A stretch of DNA of 64,000 nucleotides, taken from NCBI GenBank assembly GCA_002337125.1, contig DDFJ01000004.1:434001-498000 (forward strand). Reading direction: 5' to 3'. The number at the start of each line of letters is the position of its first letter. The stretch's first letter is position 1. The notes below the pieces were generated by a model, which saw only the letters and a list, made by a program, of their open reading frames with translations, ran no database searches and was not told where the DNA came from. Below are positions 16,753-25,574 of this stretch, in pieces. The position numbers and the translations under genes are program-made. Source of the DNA: Chitinophagaceae bacterium UBA1931 (GTDB taxonomy: Bacteria > Bacteroidota > Bacteroidia > Chitinophagales > Chitinophagaceae).

Positions 16753-18489
16753 ATGAAAGTAAAAGAAAAACTTCTGTTAAGTACAGGTATCCTGTTTGCC
16801 ATGATTATTTTGCTCACGGCATTAAGCATTATATATGTCAACCGCCTCAGCAACGACACATCAAATATTCTTGTTGCCAATTACAACACCCTGGATTATT
16901 CCCGGAAAATGATGATGGCGCTCGACAATAATATTGGAAATACAACCAACCGGAAGCAGTTTGAAGAAAACCTGCGCCTGCAGCACAAAAACATAACCGA
17001 ACCCGGCGAGCAGGAATTGACAGACAGCCTTGCTGCCAACTACAAAGCGCTTTTACTTCACCCGGCTGATTCTTCTTTTTTACACAGAGCAAGAAAAAAC
17101 ATTTCCAGCATCATGCTGCTCAATATGCAGGCCATAGAACGTAAAAGTAAAATAGCTGCAGAAACATCCGACAAATCAATTTTCTGGATTACTGTTATAG
17201 GTACAATCTGTTTTGTCATTGCGTTAACCTTGTTTTTTAACCTGCCTGGTAATGTAGCAAACCCGATCAGGGAATTAACCGAAAGCATCAGGGAAATTGC
17301 ACAGGGAAATTATGCTCGCCGCATTCATTACCCAGGCAAAAATGAATTTGGCGATCTGGCATCTTCATTTAATACAATGGCCGAAAAACTGGAAGAATAC
17401 CAGGCAAGCAATCTGCAGAAAATCCTTATTGAAAAAAAGAGAATCGAAACGCTCATCAACAATATGAATGATCCGGTGATTGGCCTGGATGAAAACAGGA
17501 AAGTCCTGTTCATGAATAATATTGCGCTGAAAATTTCAGGACTCAAAGCAGAAGATGTAATGAATAAACCAGTACAGGAAATTGCGGTAACAAATGATCT
17601 TGTTCGCTCTCTGGTTCAGGAACTGTTTACAGAAAACAAGGAAAAGTCAGAAACGAAACAACCCGTAAAAATATATGCCAACAATAAAGAAAGCTACTTT
17701 GAAAAACAAATCATCCCGATTAAAATCATCCCTACTGGTGAAATGAAGGAAGTGCTGATGGGTAATGTAATTCTGTTGCAGAACATTACTCCCTATAAGG
17801 AACTTGATTTTGCAAAAACCAATTTTATAGCAACGGTTTCGCATGAGTTAAAAACACCGATCTCCTCCATTAAAATGAGTCTGCAGCTGCTAGAAAACAA
17901 ACAGCTTGGTTCGTTAAATGAAGAACAAAAAAATCTTGTGGACAGTATTAAAGAAGATGCCGGACGTTTATTAAAAATAACTGGTGAGCTGCTAAATATG
18001 ACACAGGTTGAAACAGGCTCCATTCAAATGTCTGTAGCACCATCCGCACCTAACGATATTGTTGATTATGCAGTCAACGCAAACAAATCAGCTGCCGAAA
18101 ACAAAAACATAAAACTGGATATTTCTATTCCCGCAAATACCCCTCAGGTATTGGCTGATAAAGACAAAACAGCATGGGTATTGAACAACCTTATTTCTAA
18201 TGCAATCCGATTTAGCTATGATCATTCAATTGTGTATATATCCGTAAATGAAGAAAACGGGAAAATAAAATTCAGTGTTACAGATAAGGGACAGGGAATT
18301 GCTCCGCAATACATCGGTAAAATTTTCGATCGCTACTTCCGTATACCCGGCACAAAAAAAGAAGGAACCGGCTTAGGCCTAAGCATCAGCAAAGAATTTA
18401 TTGAAGCACAAGGTGGCTTTATGACGGTTGAAAGTGAATTTGGGAAAGGAAGCAGCTTTTCATTTTATCTTGACACCTGCAGTCAATAA
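16753..18489 (+). CDS. HAMP-PAS membrane histidine kinase, KdpD-partner candidate
   Basis: A 578-aa inner-membrane sensor kinase. Domains in order: TM1 (residues about 8-28), periplasmic helical region to about 145, TM2 (about 148-168), HAMP (about 170-222), PAS (about 230-330), HisKA with phospho-accepting His364 in ATVSHELKTP, and HATPase with N-box NNLISNA, GQGIAP and GTGLGLSISKEF. All catalytic boxes look intact. It follows the KdpD sensor protein in the same orientation and is the only kinase near the sigma-54 regulator, so the likely phosphorelay is kinase to regulator at 9470. The pairing is inferred from context. Confidence 0.9.
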   Translation: MKVKEKLLLSTGILFAMIILLTALSIIYVNRLSNDTSNILVANYNTLDYSRKMMMALDNNIGNTTNRKQFEENLRLQHKNITEPGEQELTDSLAANYKALLLHPADSSFLHRARKNISSIMLLNMQAIERKSKIAAETSDKSIFWITVIGTICFVIALTLFFNLPGNVANPIRELTESIREIAQGNYARRIHYPGKNEFGDLASSFNTMAEKLEEYQASNLQKILIEKKRIETLINNMNDPVIGLDENRKVLFMNNIALKISGLKAEDVMNKPVQEIAVTNDLVRSLVQELFTENKEKSETKQPVKIYANNKESYFEKQIIPIKIIPTGEMKEVLMGNVILLQNITPYKELDFAKTNFIATVSHELKTPISSIKMSLQLLENKQLGSLNEEQKNLVDSIKEDAGRLLKITGELLNMTQVETGSIQMSVAPSAPNDIVDYAVNANKSAAENKNIKLDISIPANTPQVLADKDKTAWVLNNLISNAIRFSYDHSIVYISVNEENGKIKFSVTDKGQGIAPQYIGKIFDRYFRIPGTKKEGTGLGLSISKEFIEAQGGFMTVESEFGKGSSFSFYLDTCSQ

Positions 18490-18683
18490 CTATAACCATT
18501 ATTTACCCTGGCTGCTAAACAAGCCTCCTGTGTATTTCCAGACAGGGCTAAAATGAAGTAAAAAAAATGCTCTGTTTTAGAAATAGTGTGCAAGCCCTGT
18601 TAAGGTAAACCACTGGGTTACCTGTTATGGTATTAAGGCAGGCTGCGTTTTAAACTGAAATAACAATTACTGAAGAAGATGAT

Positions 18684-18854
18684 TTATTTGAGTACTTCGT
18701 CTGTATCATCATCACCTTCTTCCTCCTTTGTTTTGTGATAATCGTTTTTCAGCTGTTCCTCAAATTGTTTTTCATCTTTCTGATTACGTACAATGAAAAA
18801 CACAATAAGAGCAATGCATATTACAACCGTTATTGAAACAACAAAAATGTTCAT
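18684..18854 (-). CDS. 56-aa membrane protein with acidic tail
   Basis: A short ORF starting MNIFVVSITVVICIALIVFF: one N-terminal transmembrane span, then a charged tail rich in Lys/Glu and ending in EEEGDDDTDEVLK. Composition and topology (span, basic edge RNQK, then acidic tail) are protein-like and codon use is ordinary. I recognise no domain and propose no function. It lies alone between the histidine kinase (plus strand) and the SWIB gene, with a one-mismatch -7 box about 5 bp upstream of its ATG. Confidence 0.65.
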   Translation of the reverse strand: MNIFVVSITVVICIALIVFFIVRNQKDEKQFEEQLKNDYHKTKEEEGDDDTDEVLK

Positions 18855-18915
18855 AACAAATGTTTACAGAAAGATACTGCACAGCTGAGAATTTGTATGT
18901 TAAGTTTTGGGCAAT

Positions 18916-18948
18916 AAAAAAAGGCATCATTACGATGCCCTTTTTTAT
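18916..18948 (-). terminator. Intrinsic terminator of the SWIB gene
   Basis: GGCATC / GATGCC stem flanked by A7 on the left and T6 on the right, so it can work in both directions. On the minus strand it lies 16 bp past the stop codon of the SWIB gene. Confidence 0.85.
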
Positions 18949-18963
18949 TTGCATTGAAATAAA

Positions 18964-19362
18964 TTATTTCAGATGCTTAGATAAAAGCTTAGCAATATCA
19001 AACATTGATACCTGTGCTTTACCACCGAAAACTGGTTTCAGTTTAGCATCAGCATTGATCATACGTTTGTTTTTTGCATCCTGCAATTTGTTTGCTTTAA
19101 TGTAAACCCAAAGTTTTTTTACAACTTCAGTACGTGGAGCAGGTTTGTTACCAATTACTGCTGCCAGTTCAGCACTTGGAGTAAGCGCTTTCATGAAAGC
19201 TGCATTAGGCTTACGAGCTGATTTCTTTTTTGGAGCTGCTTTTTTAGGAGCTGCTTTCTTAGGAGCTGCTTTTTTTGGAGCTGCTTTCTTTACTGCTTTT
19301 TTTGGAGCAGCTTTTTTAGCTGCTTTCTTAGGAGCTGCTTTTTTTGCTTTTTTAGTTGCCAT
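18964..19362 (-). CDS. SWIB/MDM2 domain protein with histone-H1-like Lys/Ala tail
   Basis: A 132-aa very basic protein. Residues 1-50 are low-complexity repeats of KKAAP type (MATKKAKKAAPKKAAKK...), like histone H1 C-terminal tails and Bacteroidota nucleoid proteins. Residues about 53-132 form a SWIB/BAF60b fold (FMKALTPSAELAAVIG, RTEVVKKLWVYIKANKLQD, MFDIAKLLSKHLK). Bacterial SWIB proteins of this kind occur in Chlamydiae and Bacteroidota and are presumed DNA-binding; the tail would neutralise DNA charge. The upstream 150 bp are AT-rich with no exact -7 box. A nucleoid role is inference. Confidence 0.9.
   Translation of the reverse strand: MATKKAKKAAPKKAAKKAAPKKAVKKAAPKKAAPKKAAPKKAAPKKKSARKPNAAFMKALTPSAELAAVIGNKPAPRTEVVKKLWVYIKANKLQDAKNKRMINADAKLKPVFGGKAQVSMFDIAKLLSKHLK
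19226..19352 (-). repeat. 15-bp coding repeat for the KKAAP tail
   Basis: The Lys/Ala/Pro tail is encoded by tandem units of about 15 bp (plus-strand reading GGAGCTGCTTTTTTA and variants), seven or more copies with drift at wobble positions. Such tracts change length readily by slippage in 5-codon steps. Confidence 0.8.
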
Positions 19363-19517
19363 TTTTTTAAAATTTAGAATTTAAATGGGTTATAGTTTAT
19401 TTCTGGCAATGAATTTAGAATAAAAACAATTATAAACAAACATTCTAAACAAAAAGGTTATACACATTCTTAATAACTGTGTTTTCATTGGGAAAAACCG
19501 CATTTTTTGCTGCTTTT

Positions 19518-20374
19518 TTACCTGCCGTATTTCATGAGAATTTCAGCCGATTCAGCAATGTAATGTCCGCCAAATAATACAGCATGCACCAGCAGCGGAT
19601 AAAGTTGCGTAAGCTGTAACCTTTGCTGCCAAAGGCTTTCAAGCGGATAGTAATAATTGTACGCTTCATAAAACTCCCTGCTGAAACCTCCGAATAAGCT
19701 TGTCATTCCAATATCCATTTCCCTGTGACCATAGTAAACAGCAGGATCAATTAGTACAGGAAAGCCATTTTCATTGGGAAATGATTTCCACCCCATAAGT
19801 CGCCATGCAACAATGCATGCGGCTCATTGGGAAAAATCTCCGGCAAACGTTTATACAACCGGAAAGCAAAGTCCTGTTCTTTTGATGAAAATGCATGTAT
19901 CTGCAGGAGCTTTTCCAGCAATGGCTGCAGGTGCTGCAACGCATAAAACTCAGCCCAGCTTTGTGATGGAGAATTAAGTTGCACCAAACTTCCAATGTAA
20001 TTATCATTGGGAAAACCGGCATGTGTATGTGAATGCTGATGTAGTTCGGCCAGTTGCTCTCCCATTCTTTGCCAGTAATCAACAGCAGTATGTGAACGTT
20101 CAATCCATTGCAGCAGCAGGAATTGTTTTGATGCTGCTGTACCGTATTGAATAACTTCCGGAATAACAAAGCGGCTGTTTGCTGCAAGTGTTTTCAATCC
20201 CAATGCTTCCTGTTCAAACATTCCGGGATATGCTGCTGCATCATTTACTTTCAGGAAAAACTGCTGTCCCTGCCAGTACAGCTTATATGCCTCATTGATG
20301 TCACCACCACTTACACGCTGTATATTCATTCCCTGCAAACCGGCTGCTTCCAGTATTTCGTCAAGTGCATTCAT
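19518..20374 (-). pseudogene. Fructosamine kinase family gene with one frameshift
   Basis: Two overlapping frames together spell a full fructosamine/ketosamine-3-kinase-like protein of about 285 residues. The first (20374-19751) carries the N-lobe and the catalytic loop HALLHGDLWGGN, then leaves the family sequence and stops 10 residues later. The second (through 19518) resumes with FPNENGFPVLIDPAVYYGHREMDIGMT, including the DPA metal-binding motif. Between AAT (Asn) and CCC (Pro), near 19775-19785, five bases (CATTT) stand where six are needed, so one base is missing. Apart from that the reading is intact, suggesting a very recent loss or a sequencing error in a short homopolymer. The family phosphorylates protein-bound ketosamines for deglycation. 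Confidence 0.82.
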
Positions 20375-20598
20375 TACATCAACCGTTTAATGATTTTTAT
20401 AAGCATATTCACCAGCACACTCAGTAAAATCATTGTAGTAAAAGGAAAATAAAAACGGAAGTTTTCTTTTTCAATCCGTATATCACCCGGTAACCTTCCA
20501 ATGAAATGAAGTTTATCGTGAAAGAAATAAATAATCACTCCGGCAACAAGCAAAACAGCTCCTGCCAGCATTATCCATTTACCTGTTTCAGCATTCAT
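20374..20598 (-). CDS. DUF2905 small membrane protein
   Basis: A 74-aa protein with two transmembrane helices separated by the family signature FIGRLPGDIRIEKENFRFYFPFTT. DUF2905 proteins are widespread, uncharacterised inner-membrane proteins of about 70 residues. Its stop codon overlaps the first base of the fructosamine kinase start (TAATG), so the two are translationally coupled. Confidence 0.88.
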   Translation of the reverse strand: MNAETGKWIMLAGAVLLVAGVIIYFFHDKLHFIGRLPGDIRIEKENFRFYFPFTTMILLSVLVNMLIKIIKRLM

Positions 20599-20677
20599 CA
20601 GTTTTATTTGCCGTTAAATTACGCAACGAATCAATTGAGTAATTATTTCTTTTCATTAACCTGCATTACTGAAAAAG

Positions 20678-20704
20678 AAAAAGGCTTCCGGAGAAGCCTT
20701 TTTT
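20678..20704. terminator. Bidirectional intrinsic terminator
   Basis: AAAAAGGCTTC / GAAGCCTTTTT stem with CGGA loop and T-rich 3' side, A-rich 5' side. It lies just after the outer-membrane protein gene (stop at 20722, minus strand) and before DUF2905. Confidence 0.88.
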
Positions 20705-20721
20705 ATATACAGATGTTCTTG

Positions 20722-21306
20722 TTATAAAGCTATTCCTACTCCCAGCTGAAATCCGGAAGTTTTCCATTTGTTGGAAGTTGTGATATCGCTGATATCGTTC
20801 AATCCAATGGCATAACGTCCGTAAACTCTAACACGGAGAATATTTAACTGTGCACCAAAAAGCATGGAGAGATCGCCGCTTTTAAATGCATCCTTACCAT
20901 TTGCTACAAGACTTTTATCCTTGTTTAGCAGGATGCCGAATTGAGGACCTGCCTGTAAGGAAAGTACTTTAGCGGGTTTGTATGTAAGCAATAATGGAAT
21001 GCTTAAATAATTCAGTTGCGGATTTTTCAGATCCTGGTTTTGCAGATCTGTATAAATACGCTTAAAACCTGTTACTGTATCAGCATTGATCTGGTTCCAT
21101 AACAGCTCTGGCTGAAGACCCCATTTTTTGCCCAGCGGAATTTCCATAAATCCACCAAGGTGATAGCCGAGTGTATATTTTTCACTGAAACCGCTACCAT
21201 CAATTTTACCAAGATTGGCACCAAGCTTTGGACCGATTCTGAATTGTGCAAATGAAGTTGATGAAACTGCAACTGCTGCAAGAAGGATTACAAGATACTT
21301 TTTCAT
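20722..21306 (-). CDS. Outer-membrane beta-barrel (porin-family) protein
   Basis: A 194-aa protein: signal peptide MKKYLVILLAAVAVSSTSFAQ, then alternating amphipathic strands (RIGPKLGANLGKIDG, YTLGYHLGGFMEIPL, WGLQPELLWNQ) ending in an aromatic-poor but typical terminal strand (GFQLGVGIAL). This matches the OMP beta-barrel (PorT-like) proteins abundant in Bacteroidota. Substrate or role is unknown. The gene is monocistronic between two minus-strand neighbours with its own terminator. Confidence 0.85.
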   Translation of the reverse strand: MKKYLVILLAAVAVSSTSFAQFRIGPKLGANLGKIDGSGFSEKYTLGYHLGGFMEIPLGKKWGLQPELLWNQINADTVTGFKRIYTDLQNQDLKNPQLNYLSIPLLLTYKPAKVLSLQAGPQFGILLNKDKSLVANGKDAFKSGDLSMLFGAQLNILRVRVYGRYAIGLNDISDITTSNKWKTSGFQLGVGIAL

Positions 21307-21397
21307 TCTGTTTGATTTTAATTGTATGTATAACGGCTAATTAAATGCCAATTATTTTTTACCCCTTGTAAAAATATGTTAAGACGATTTTCTTTTC

Positions 21398-22450
21398 TTA
21401 AAACATAAAACCGGTGTGCATGGTAAACAAGGTATTGAATTTGTTCTTGCTGCTGAGCAGATAATAATCAAAATACACCTGCGGGTTGATGTAAAACTTT
21501 TTGATATACCAGGCAAGATCAAGATTTATTCCAAGAGACTGTAGATTAAATTCACCCATTTCGTTATAGTTTCGGGAAGATGGAAATTTGAACTTTTTTT
21601 TGGCAAACTGGTAAGCATCCAATTTATGTAACCGAAAATATTGAATAAGATCCGGTGTAAGCTTACCTTTTGAAATGTACTCTATATTGTAATCACTCAA
21701 ACCAAAATACATCATGAATGCCGTGGAAAAAACAATATAATCATGCGTTGTAATTCCATCCCATGTAAACTTGCTGCGTACGGAAGCAATAACAGAATAA
21801 TCCCTGAGTTTTACATTCATTGTATCGTACTGTTTATAGAAAACAGTTGTATCAGGGCGCAGGTAATGTTTAATCACTGCAAACGTATCGGTTTGAGAAT
21901 ACTGCGATTGTTTACCGTTTGCAAATCCTAAAGAAATGGATGGTTTGATCTTCCATTTTTTATATTCAGCATAACCATAAAAATCATTTTTGTAAGGCGA
22001 TGCCAGTTCATGTTCTGCAGTTCCTTTGAAATAACGTGTATAGGTTATCCCAGCACCGAATTTTTCACTGCTTTCATAATCGTAAGAAGGCGTGATGGTA
22101 TGCTGATAAAAAGAAGACGACCCGTTTTCCATTGCAATAAATCCATTGTATGCAATTCCAAAACCGGATTTATGATAATAAGCAATGACAGGCGTGATAT
22201 TGATATTCTTCTTTGTCTGCTGCGCATTCAACGCTGTGTTGTTTACACTGTACTGCATATTACCTGCGCCAATGCCAACCTGGAAATAACTCTTTGGTTG
22301 TTTTAACGAGTCGAGCATATCAAGGAAGGCATTCACTTCCCGTTCAATTGAATCTTTGTTAATGGGAATTGTATCGCTCACAGTTTCCTGTGCAAGCAGT
22401 GAAACAGTAGGAAGCAAAACGAATAATAACAGAATAAGTGGTTTAGTCAT
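21398..22450 (-). CDS. Predicted outer-membrane or secreted protein, unknown function
   Basis: About 350 aa, starting at the ATG at 22450 with signal peptide MTKPLILLLFVLLPTVSLLAQ; an ATG two codons upstream (22456) is an alternative. The N-terminal 40 residues of the mature protein contain a helical stretch (IEREVNAFLDMLDSL). The rest alternates short beta-like strands rich in Tyr/Phe (YFQVGIGAGNMQYSV, GFGIAYNGFIAMENGS) to a C-terminal Phe (TGFMF), as in outer-membrane barrels. I recognise no named family. An 8-bp inverted repeat lies directly upstream. Confidence 0.75.
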   Translation of the reverse strand: MTKPLILLLFVLLPTVSLLAQETVSDTIPINKDSIEREVNAFLDMLDSLKQPKSYFQVGIGAGNMQYSVNNTALNAQQTKKNINITPVIAYYHKSGFGIAYNGFIAMENGSSSFYQHTITPSYDYESSEKFGAGITYTRYFKGTAEHELASPYKNDFYGYAEYKKWKIKPSISLGFANGKQSQYSQTDTFAVIKHYLRPDTTVFYKQYDTMNVKLRDYSVIASVRSKFTWDGITTHDYIVFSTAFMMYFGLSDYNIEYISKGKLTPDLIQYFRLHKLDAYQFAKKKFKFPSSRNYNEMGEFNLQSLGINLDLAWYIKKFYINPQVYFDYYLLSSKNKFNTLFTMHTGFMF

Positions 22451-22456
22451 AATCAT

Positions 22457-22485
22457 GCGGTCGGAAAAATAGACCAACCGACCGC
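22457..22485. repeat. 8-bp inverted repeat upstream of the 22450 start
   Basis: GCGGTCGG (22457-22464) and CCGACCGC (22478-22485) form a perfect inverted repeat around 13 AT-rich bases, ending one base before the possible ATG at 22456. The layout resembles a dimeric repressor operator; it could also be an RNA hairpin masking the start codon. Confidence 0.55.
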
Positions 22486-22510
22486 AAGATAGTTTAAGGA
22501 ATGCAAAAAA

Positions 22511-23767
22511 TTAAGTCAGTTCTATCAATGTAATCTCAGGTAAAATACCAACCCTGCCTGGATAACCAATAAATCCAAAGCCACGGTTAACGTATAATTT
22601 TTGTTTATCCTGTTCGTATAATCCTGCCCATTGCTTGTACACATATTTTACCGGGCTCCAGCGAAAACCGGGCAGTTCAACACCAAACTGCATACCATGT
22701 GTGTGGCCTGCAAGTGTAAGATCAATATCGGTATAGTTGCTTGTTACTTCGCCATTCCAATGTGAAGGATCATGGCTCATTAATATTTTAAACGGAACAT
22801 CTTTCACGGGTGCATGTGCAACATCTAATTTACCAAATGACGGGAAATTGATTTTTGCACTTTTGTTATCAATGCCCATAATGGCTATCTGCTGGCCGTT
22901 ACGTTCAATGAGCACATGATCATTACTCAGCAAATGCCAGCCCATTTCTTTGTGTACCTGCTTTACTCCTTCTGCATTGGCTAATTGCTTTTCCCTGATT
23001 TCTTCCCTGGATGACCCTGATGGAAAACCATAATCATGGTTGCCCAGTGTGGCATATACTCCATGCTTTGCCCGCAGCTGACTGAAAATATCTTTGTATT
23101 CATTCATTTCTTCCGCAGCATAATTCACAAGGTCGCCGGTAAACAAAATCACATCTGCATTCTGTTTGTTGATTTTATCAATGCCTTTTTTTACAGCTTC
23201 TTTATCCGTAAAACTTCCGCTGTGAATATCGCTGATATGAATAATTTTAAAGCCTTTAAAAGCTGCAGGAAGGTTGCTGAAATTCATTGCTACTTTCTGC
23301 AGGTGATAACGGTACTTGTTACCAAAACCATACACAAGCGATGTAAACAAACCACCACCTACTGCAAGTCCTGCCCAGCTTAAAAACATGGAACGTGTAA
23401 TGCCTGTACCACTGCCGGTATTTTTAGGATTCCAGTTGGGGAAAATAAAACTACCTGCCCATTGCACCACACGACGCACATCATCCACCACAAAAAATGT
23501 ACTTGCGAGAAATTTTGCGAGGAATAAACCAATTACAATTGCAAACGCATAGGTACGAAGCAGTTTATGCCAGCTTTCGTAATTGGTAAACACAATGCTG
23601 AGCATAAGCAGGTAAGACAAAACGCTCACTCCAATATAAGCTCCCAGCACAATTAATTTCACTTTAGGCGACCAGGTTAAAGCAACTGTTTTCAGTACCT
23701 GGAACACATAAAGATCAACAATGAGCAATACAAATAAAAAAATCCATGAACCTGCTATTCTTCTCAT
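22511..23767 (-). CDS. Membrane-anchored metallophosphoesterase (YkuE/YaeI-like)
   Basis: A 418-aa protein with four N-terminal membrane spans (residues about 5-150), then a calcineurin-like phosphoesterase domain. Metal-ligand motifs: IIHISDIHSGS (DxH), ILFTGDLVN (GDxx), TLGNHDYG (GNHD) and, near the C-terminus, SHDPSHW and LTLAGHTHGMQ (GHTH). This is the YkuE/YaeI class, proposed to hydrolyse membrane-lipid phosphoesters such as UDP-diacylglucosamine-type substrates, but substrates vary. It precedes the hypothetical envelope gene by about 60 bp on the same strand. Confidence 0.92.
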   Translation of the reverse strand: MRRIAGSWIFLFVLLIVDLYVFQVLKTVALTWSPKVKLIVLGAYIGVSVLSYLLMLSIVFTNYESWHKLLRTYAFAIVIGLFLAKFLASTFFVVDDVRRVVQWAGSFIFPNWNPKNTGSGTGITRSMFLSWAGLAVGGGLFTSLVYGFGNKYRYHLQKVAMNFSNLPAAFKGFKIIHISDIHSGSFTDKEAVKKGIDKINKQNADVILFTGDLVNYAAEEMNEYKDIFSQLRAKHGVYATLGNHDYGFPSGSSREEIREKQLANAEGVKQVHKEMGWHLLSNDHVLIERNGQQIAIMGIDNKSAKINFPSFGKLDVAHAPVKDVPFKILMSHDPSHWNGEVTSNYTDIDLTLAGHTHGMQFGVELPGFRWSPVKYVYKQWAGLYEQDKQKLYVNRGFGFIGYPGRVGILPEITLIELT

Positions 23768-23877
23768 AATCGGATAAAGTTCTTAATTATTAAACATGCA
23801 CGGCAATTGATTTTTACAACCGGTTTTAACCCCTTTTGCGGGGAAAACTATTGTAACCGAATATTATGCCGAAGCCT

Positions 23878-23885
23878 TACTTTTG
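23878..23885 (+). promoter_or_regulatory. Candidate -7 box for the UPF0173 gene
   Basis: TACTTTTG, exact TAnnTTTG match, about 70 bp before the ATG at 23955. A TATTG about 23 bp upstream may serve as a weak -33 element. A GGGG/CCCC hairpin (AACCCC-TTTTGC-GGGG, 23827-23842) sits just upstream. Confidence 0.5.
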
Positions 23886-23954
23886 TCAACATGACATTTC
23901 TCTAAAGAGAACCACTTGCAAAACCTCATTTGAAACTGATTAAATAACCTGGTT

Positions 23955-24632
23955 ATGACGTTTACATATTATGGTCACTCCTGTTTTTCAATAGACGTAA
24001 AAGGCAGGAAATTACTTTTCGATCCATTTATTACTCCTAATTCACTCGCTGCTTCAGTTGATGTTAACAGCATTGAAGCCGATTATATCCTTGTCAGTCA
24101 CGGACATGAAGATCATATTGCCGATTGTGTGACCATTGCCAAACGTACAGGTGCAATGGTGATCTGCAACTGGGAAATTTACCTGTGGCTTCAAAAACAG
24201 GGTGTGGAAAATATTCACCCGATGAATACCGGTGGTAAAAAAACGTTTGATTTCGGAACGGTGAAATGTGTTACTGCACAGCATTCATCATCCTTACCCG
24301 ATGGAAGTTATGGCGGGAACCCGATGGGCTTTATTTTAATGGCCGATAAAAATATTTATTACAGCGGCGATACCGCTTTAACCCTCGACATGCAATTAGT
24401 GCCACAGGGATGCCCTGTTTCCTTTGCCATTATGCCGGTGGGCGATAATTTCACCATGGGCTATGAAGATGCCGCAAAAGCAGCCAAAATGGTTCATTGC
24501 GACAAAGTAATTGGAGTGCATTTCAACACCTTCCCATATATTGAAATTGATTCTTTGCGTGCAATGGATCATTTCAGTAAAAATGACTTAACATTGCTGT
24601 TGCCACATGTTGGCGAAACAATTAATTTATAG
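23955..24632 (+). CDS. Metal-dependent hydrolase, UPF0173 / metallo-beta-lactamase fold
   Basis: A 225-aa protein of the compact beta-lactamase-like UPF0173 family (about 225-230 residues). Motifs: YYGHSCFSID near the N-terminus, the metal site VSHGHEDHIADC, AQHSSSLPDGSYGGNPMGF, YSGDTAL, and MPVGDNFTMGYEDAAKA. Catalytic type is hydrolase with two bound metals; the physiological substrate is not known. It lies 34 bp ahead of parA, so the two could share a transcript. Confidence 0.92.
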   Translation: MTFTYYGHSCFSIDVKGRKLLFDPFITPNSLAASVDVNSIEADYILVSHGHEDHIADCVTIAKRTGAMVICNWEIYLWLQKQGVENIHPMNTGGKKTFDFGTVKCVTAQHSSSLPDGSYGGNPMGFILMADKNIYYSGDTALTLDMQLVPQGCPVSFAIMPVGDNFTMGYEDAAKAAKMVHCDKVIGVHFNTFPYIEIDSLRAMDHFSKNDLTLLLPHVGETINL

Positions 24633-24666
24633 TCTGAAACCGGAAACAATATCCATTTAAAAGCAT

Positions 24667-25488
24667 ATGGCGAGAATTATTGGTATAGCAAATCAGAAAG
24701 GCGGAGTTGGCAAAACCACAACAGCAATTAATCTTGCTGCCAGTTTTGCTGTGCTCGAATACAAAACATTACTGGTGGATGCTGATCCGCAGGCAAACAG
24801 CACAACCGGTGTTGGGTTTGATTTGCATAATATCCAGCAAAGCTTGTACGATTGTTTTGTAAACAATGCCAATGCAAAAGATGTGGTATTGAAAAGCGAA
24901 ATTCCCAACCTGGATCTTATTCCTTCGCATATTGACCTGGTGGGTGCTGAAATTGAAATGATCAACCAGCCCAACAGGGAATCGGTATTAAAACAATTGC
25001 TGGAACCGTTGAAGGATGATTATGATTTTATTGTGATTGACTGTTCACCTTCGCTTGGTTTAATTACAGTAAATGCATTAACTGGTGCCGATTCGGTTCT
25101 TGTACCTGTGCAAACTGAATTCTTTGCATTGGAAGGTTTGGGTAAATTACTCAACACCATCAAAATTGTACAAAGCAGGCTTAACCCGCAACTGGTGATT
25201 GAAGGAATTCTGATGACGATGTACGATGGACGTTTACGTTTGTGCAACCAGGTGGTTAGTGAAGTACGCCGCCATTTTGAAGGTATTGTGTTCGACTCTA
25301 TCATTCACCGTAATACACGTTTAAGTGAAGCTCCAAGCTTTGGCAAACCGGTTATCCTGTACGATGCTGACAGTAAAGGTGCAGTGAACTACCTCAACCT
25401 TGCCAAAGAAATTCTGCAACGGAATAATCTCACTAAAATAAAACAGGAAGATAAAATTATTGAAGTAGATGATCCGGAGTTGAATTGA
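24667..25488 (+). CDS. parA: ParA family chromosome-partitioning ATPase
   Basis: A 273-aa deviant Walker ATPase: NQKGGVGKTTTAINLA (residues 8-23, signature Lys10), LLVDADPQANST (Walker A' / switch I), IVIDCSPSLGLIT (Walker B). The protein is close to Soj/ParA of Bacteroidota, which binds DNA non-specifically and moves the origin with ParB. In many relatives parB follows immediately; here fmt follows after a 90-bp gap and no ParB-like ORF is in the window. Whether parB is elsewhere cannot be told. Confidence 0.93.
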   Translation: MARIIGIANQKGGVGKTTTAINLAASFAVLEYKTLLVDADPQANSTTGVGFDLHNIQQSLYDCFVNNANAKDVVLKSEIPNLDLIPSHIDLVGAEIEMINQPNRESVLKQLLEPLKDDYDFIVIDCSPSLGLITVNALTGADSVLVPVQTEFFALEGLGKLLNTIKIVQSRLNPQLVIEGILMTMYDGRLRLCNQVVSEVRRHFEGIVFDSIIHRNTRLSEAPSFGKPVILYDADSKGAVNYLNLAKEILQRNNLTKIKQEDKIIEVDDPELN

Positions 25489-25528
25489 GTTGTAAGTAAT
25501 ATGTTTTAGGTAATAAGTTACAAGTACT

Positions 25529-25569
25529 CACTTTCCATTTTCAGTTTTCAATTCTCAACTTTCAGTTAG
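25529..25569. repeat. 7-bp-periodic array between parA and fmt
   Basis: Units in phase: CACTTTC, CATTTT (one base short), CAGTTTT, CAATTCT, CAACTTT and CAGTTAG. The consensus CANTTTT-like heptamer is degenerate but the period is clear. The -7 box of fmt overlaps its end. Confidence 0.65.
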
Positions 25570-25574
25570 TTTTG
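25567..25574 (+). promoter_or_regulatory. Candidate -7 box for fmt
   Basis: TAGTTTTG, exact TAnnTTTG, only 5 bp before the ATG at 25579. If used, transcription would start at or next to the start codon, giving a nearly leaderless mRNA. Confidence 0.5.

Noticed and set aside
18860..19105. Plus-strand ORF over the SWIB gene
   Set aside because: It is the antisense shadow of a well-supported gene and crosses a terminator.
23821..23850. GGGG/CCCC hairpin as terminator of the metallophosphoesterase region
   Set aside because: It lies upstream of that gene's start, lacks a T-tract and is more likely incidental or part of the UPF0173 leader.
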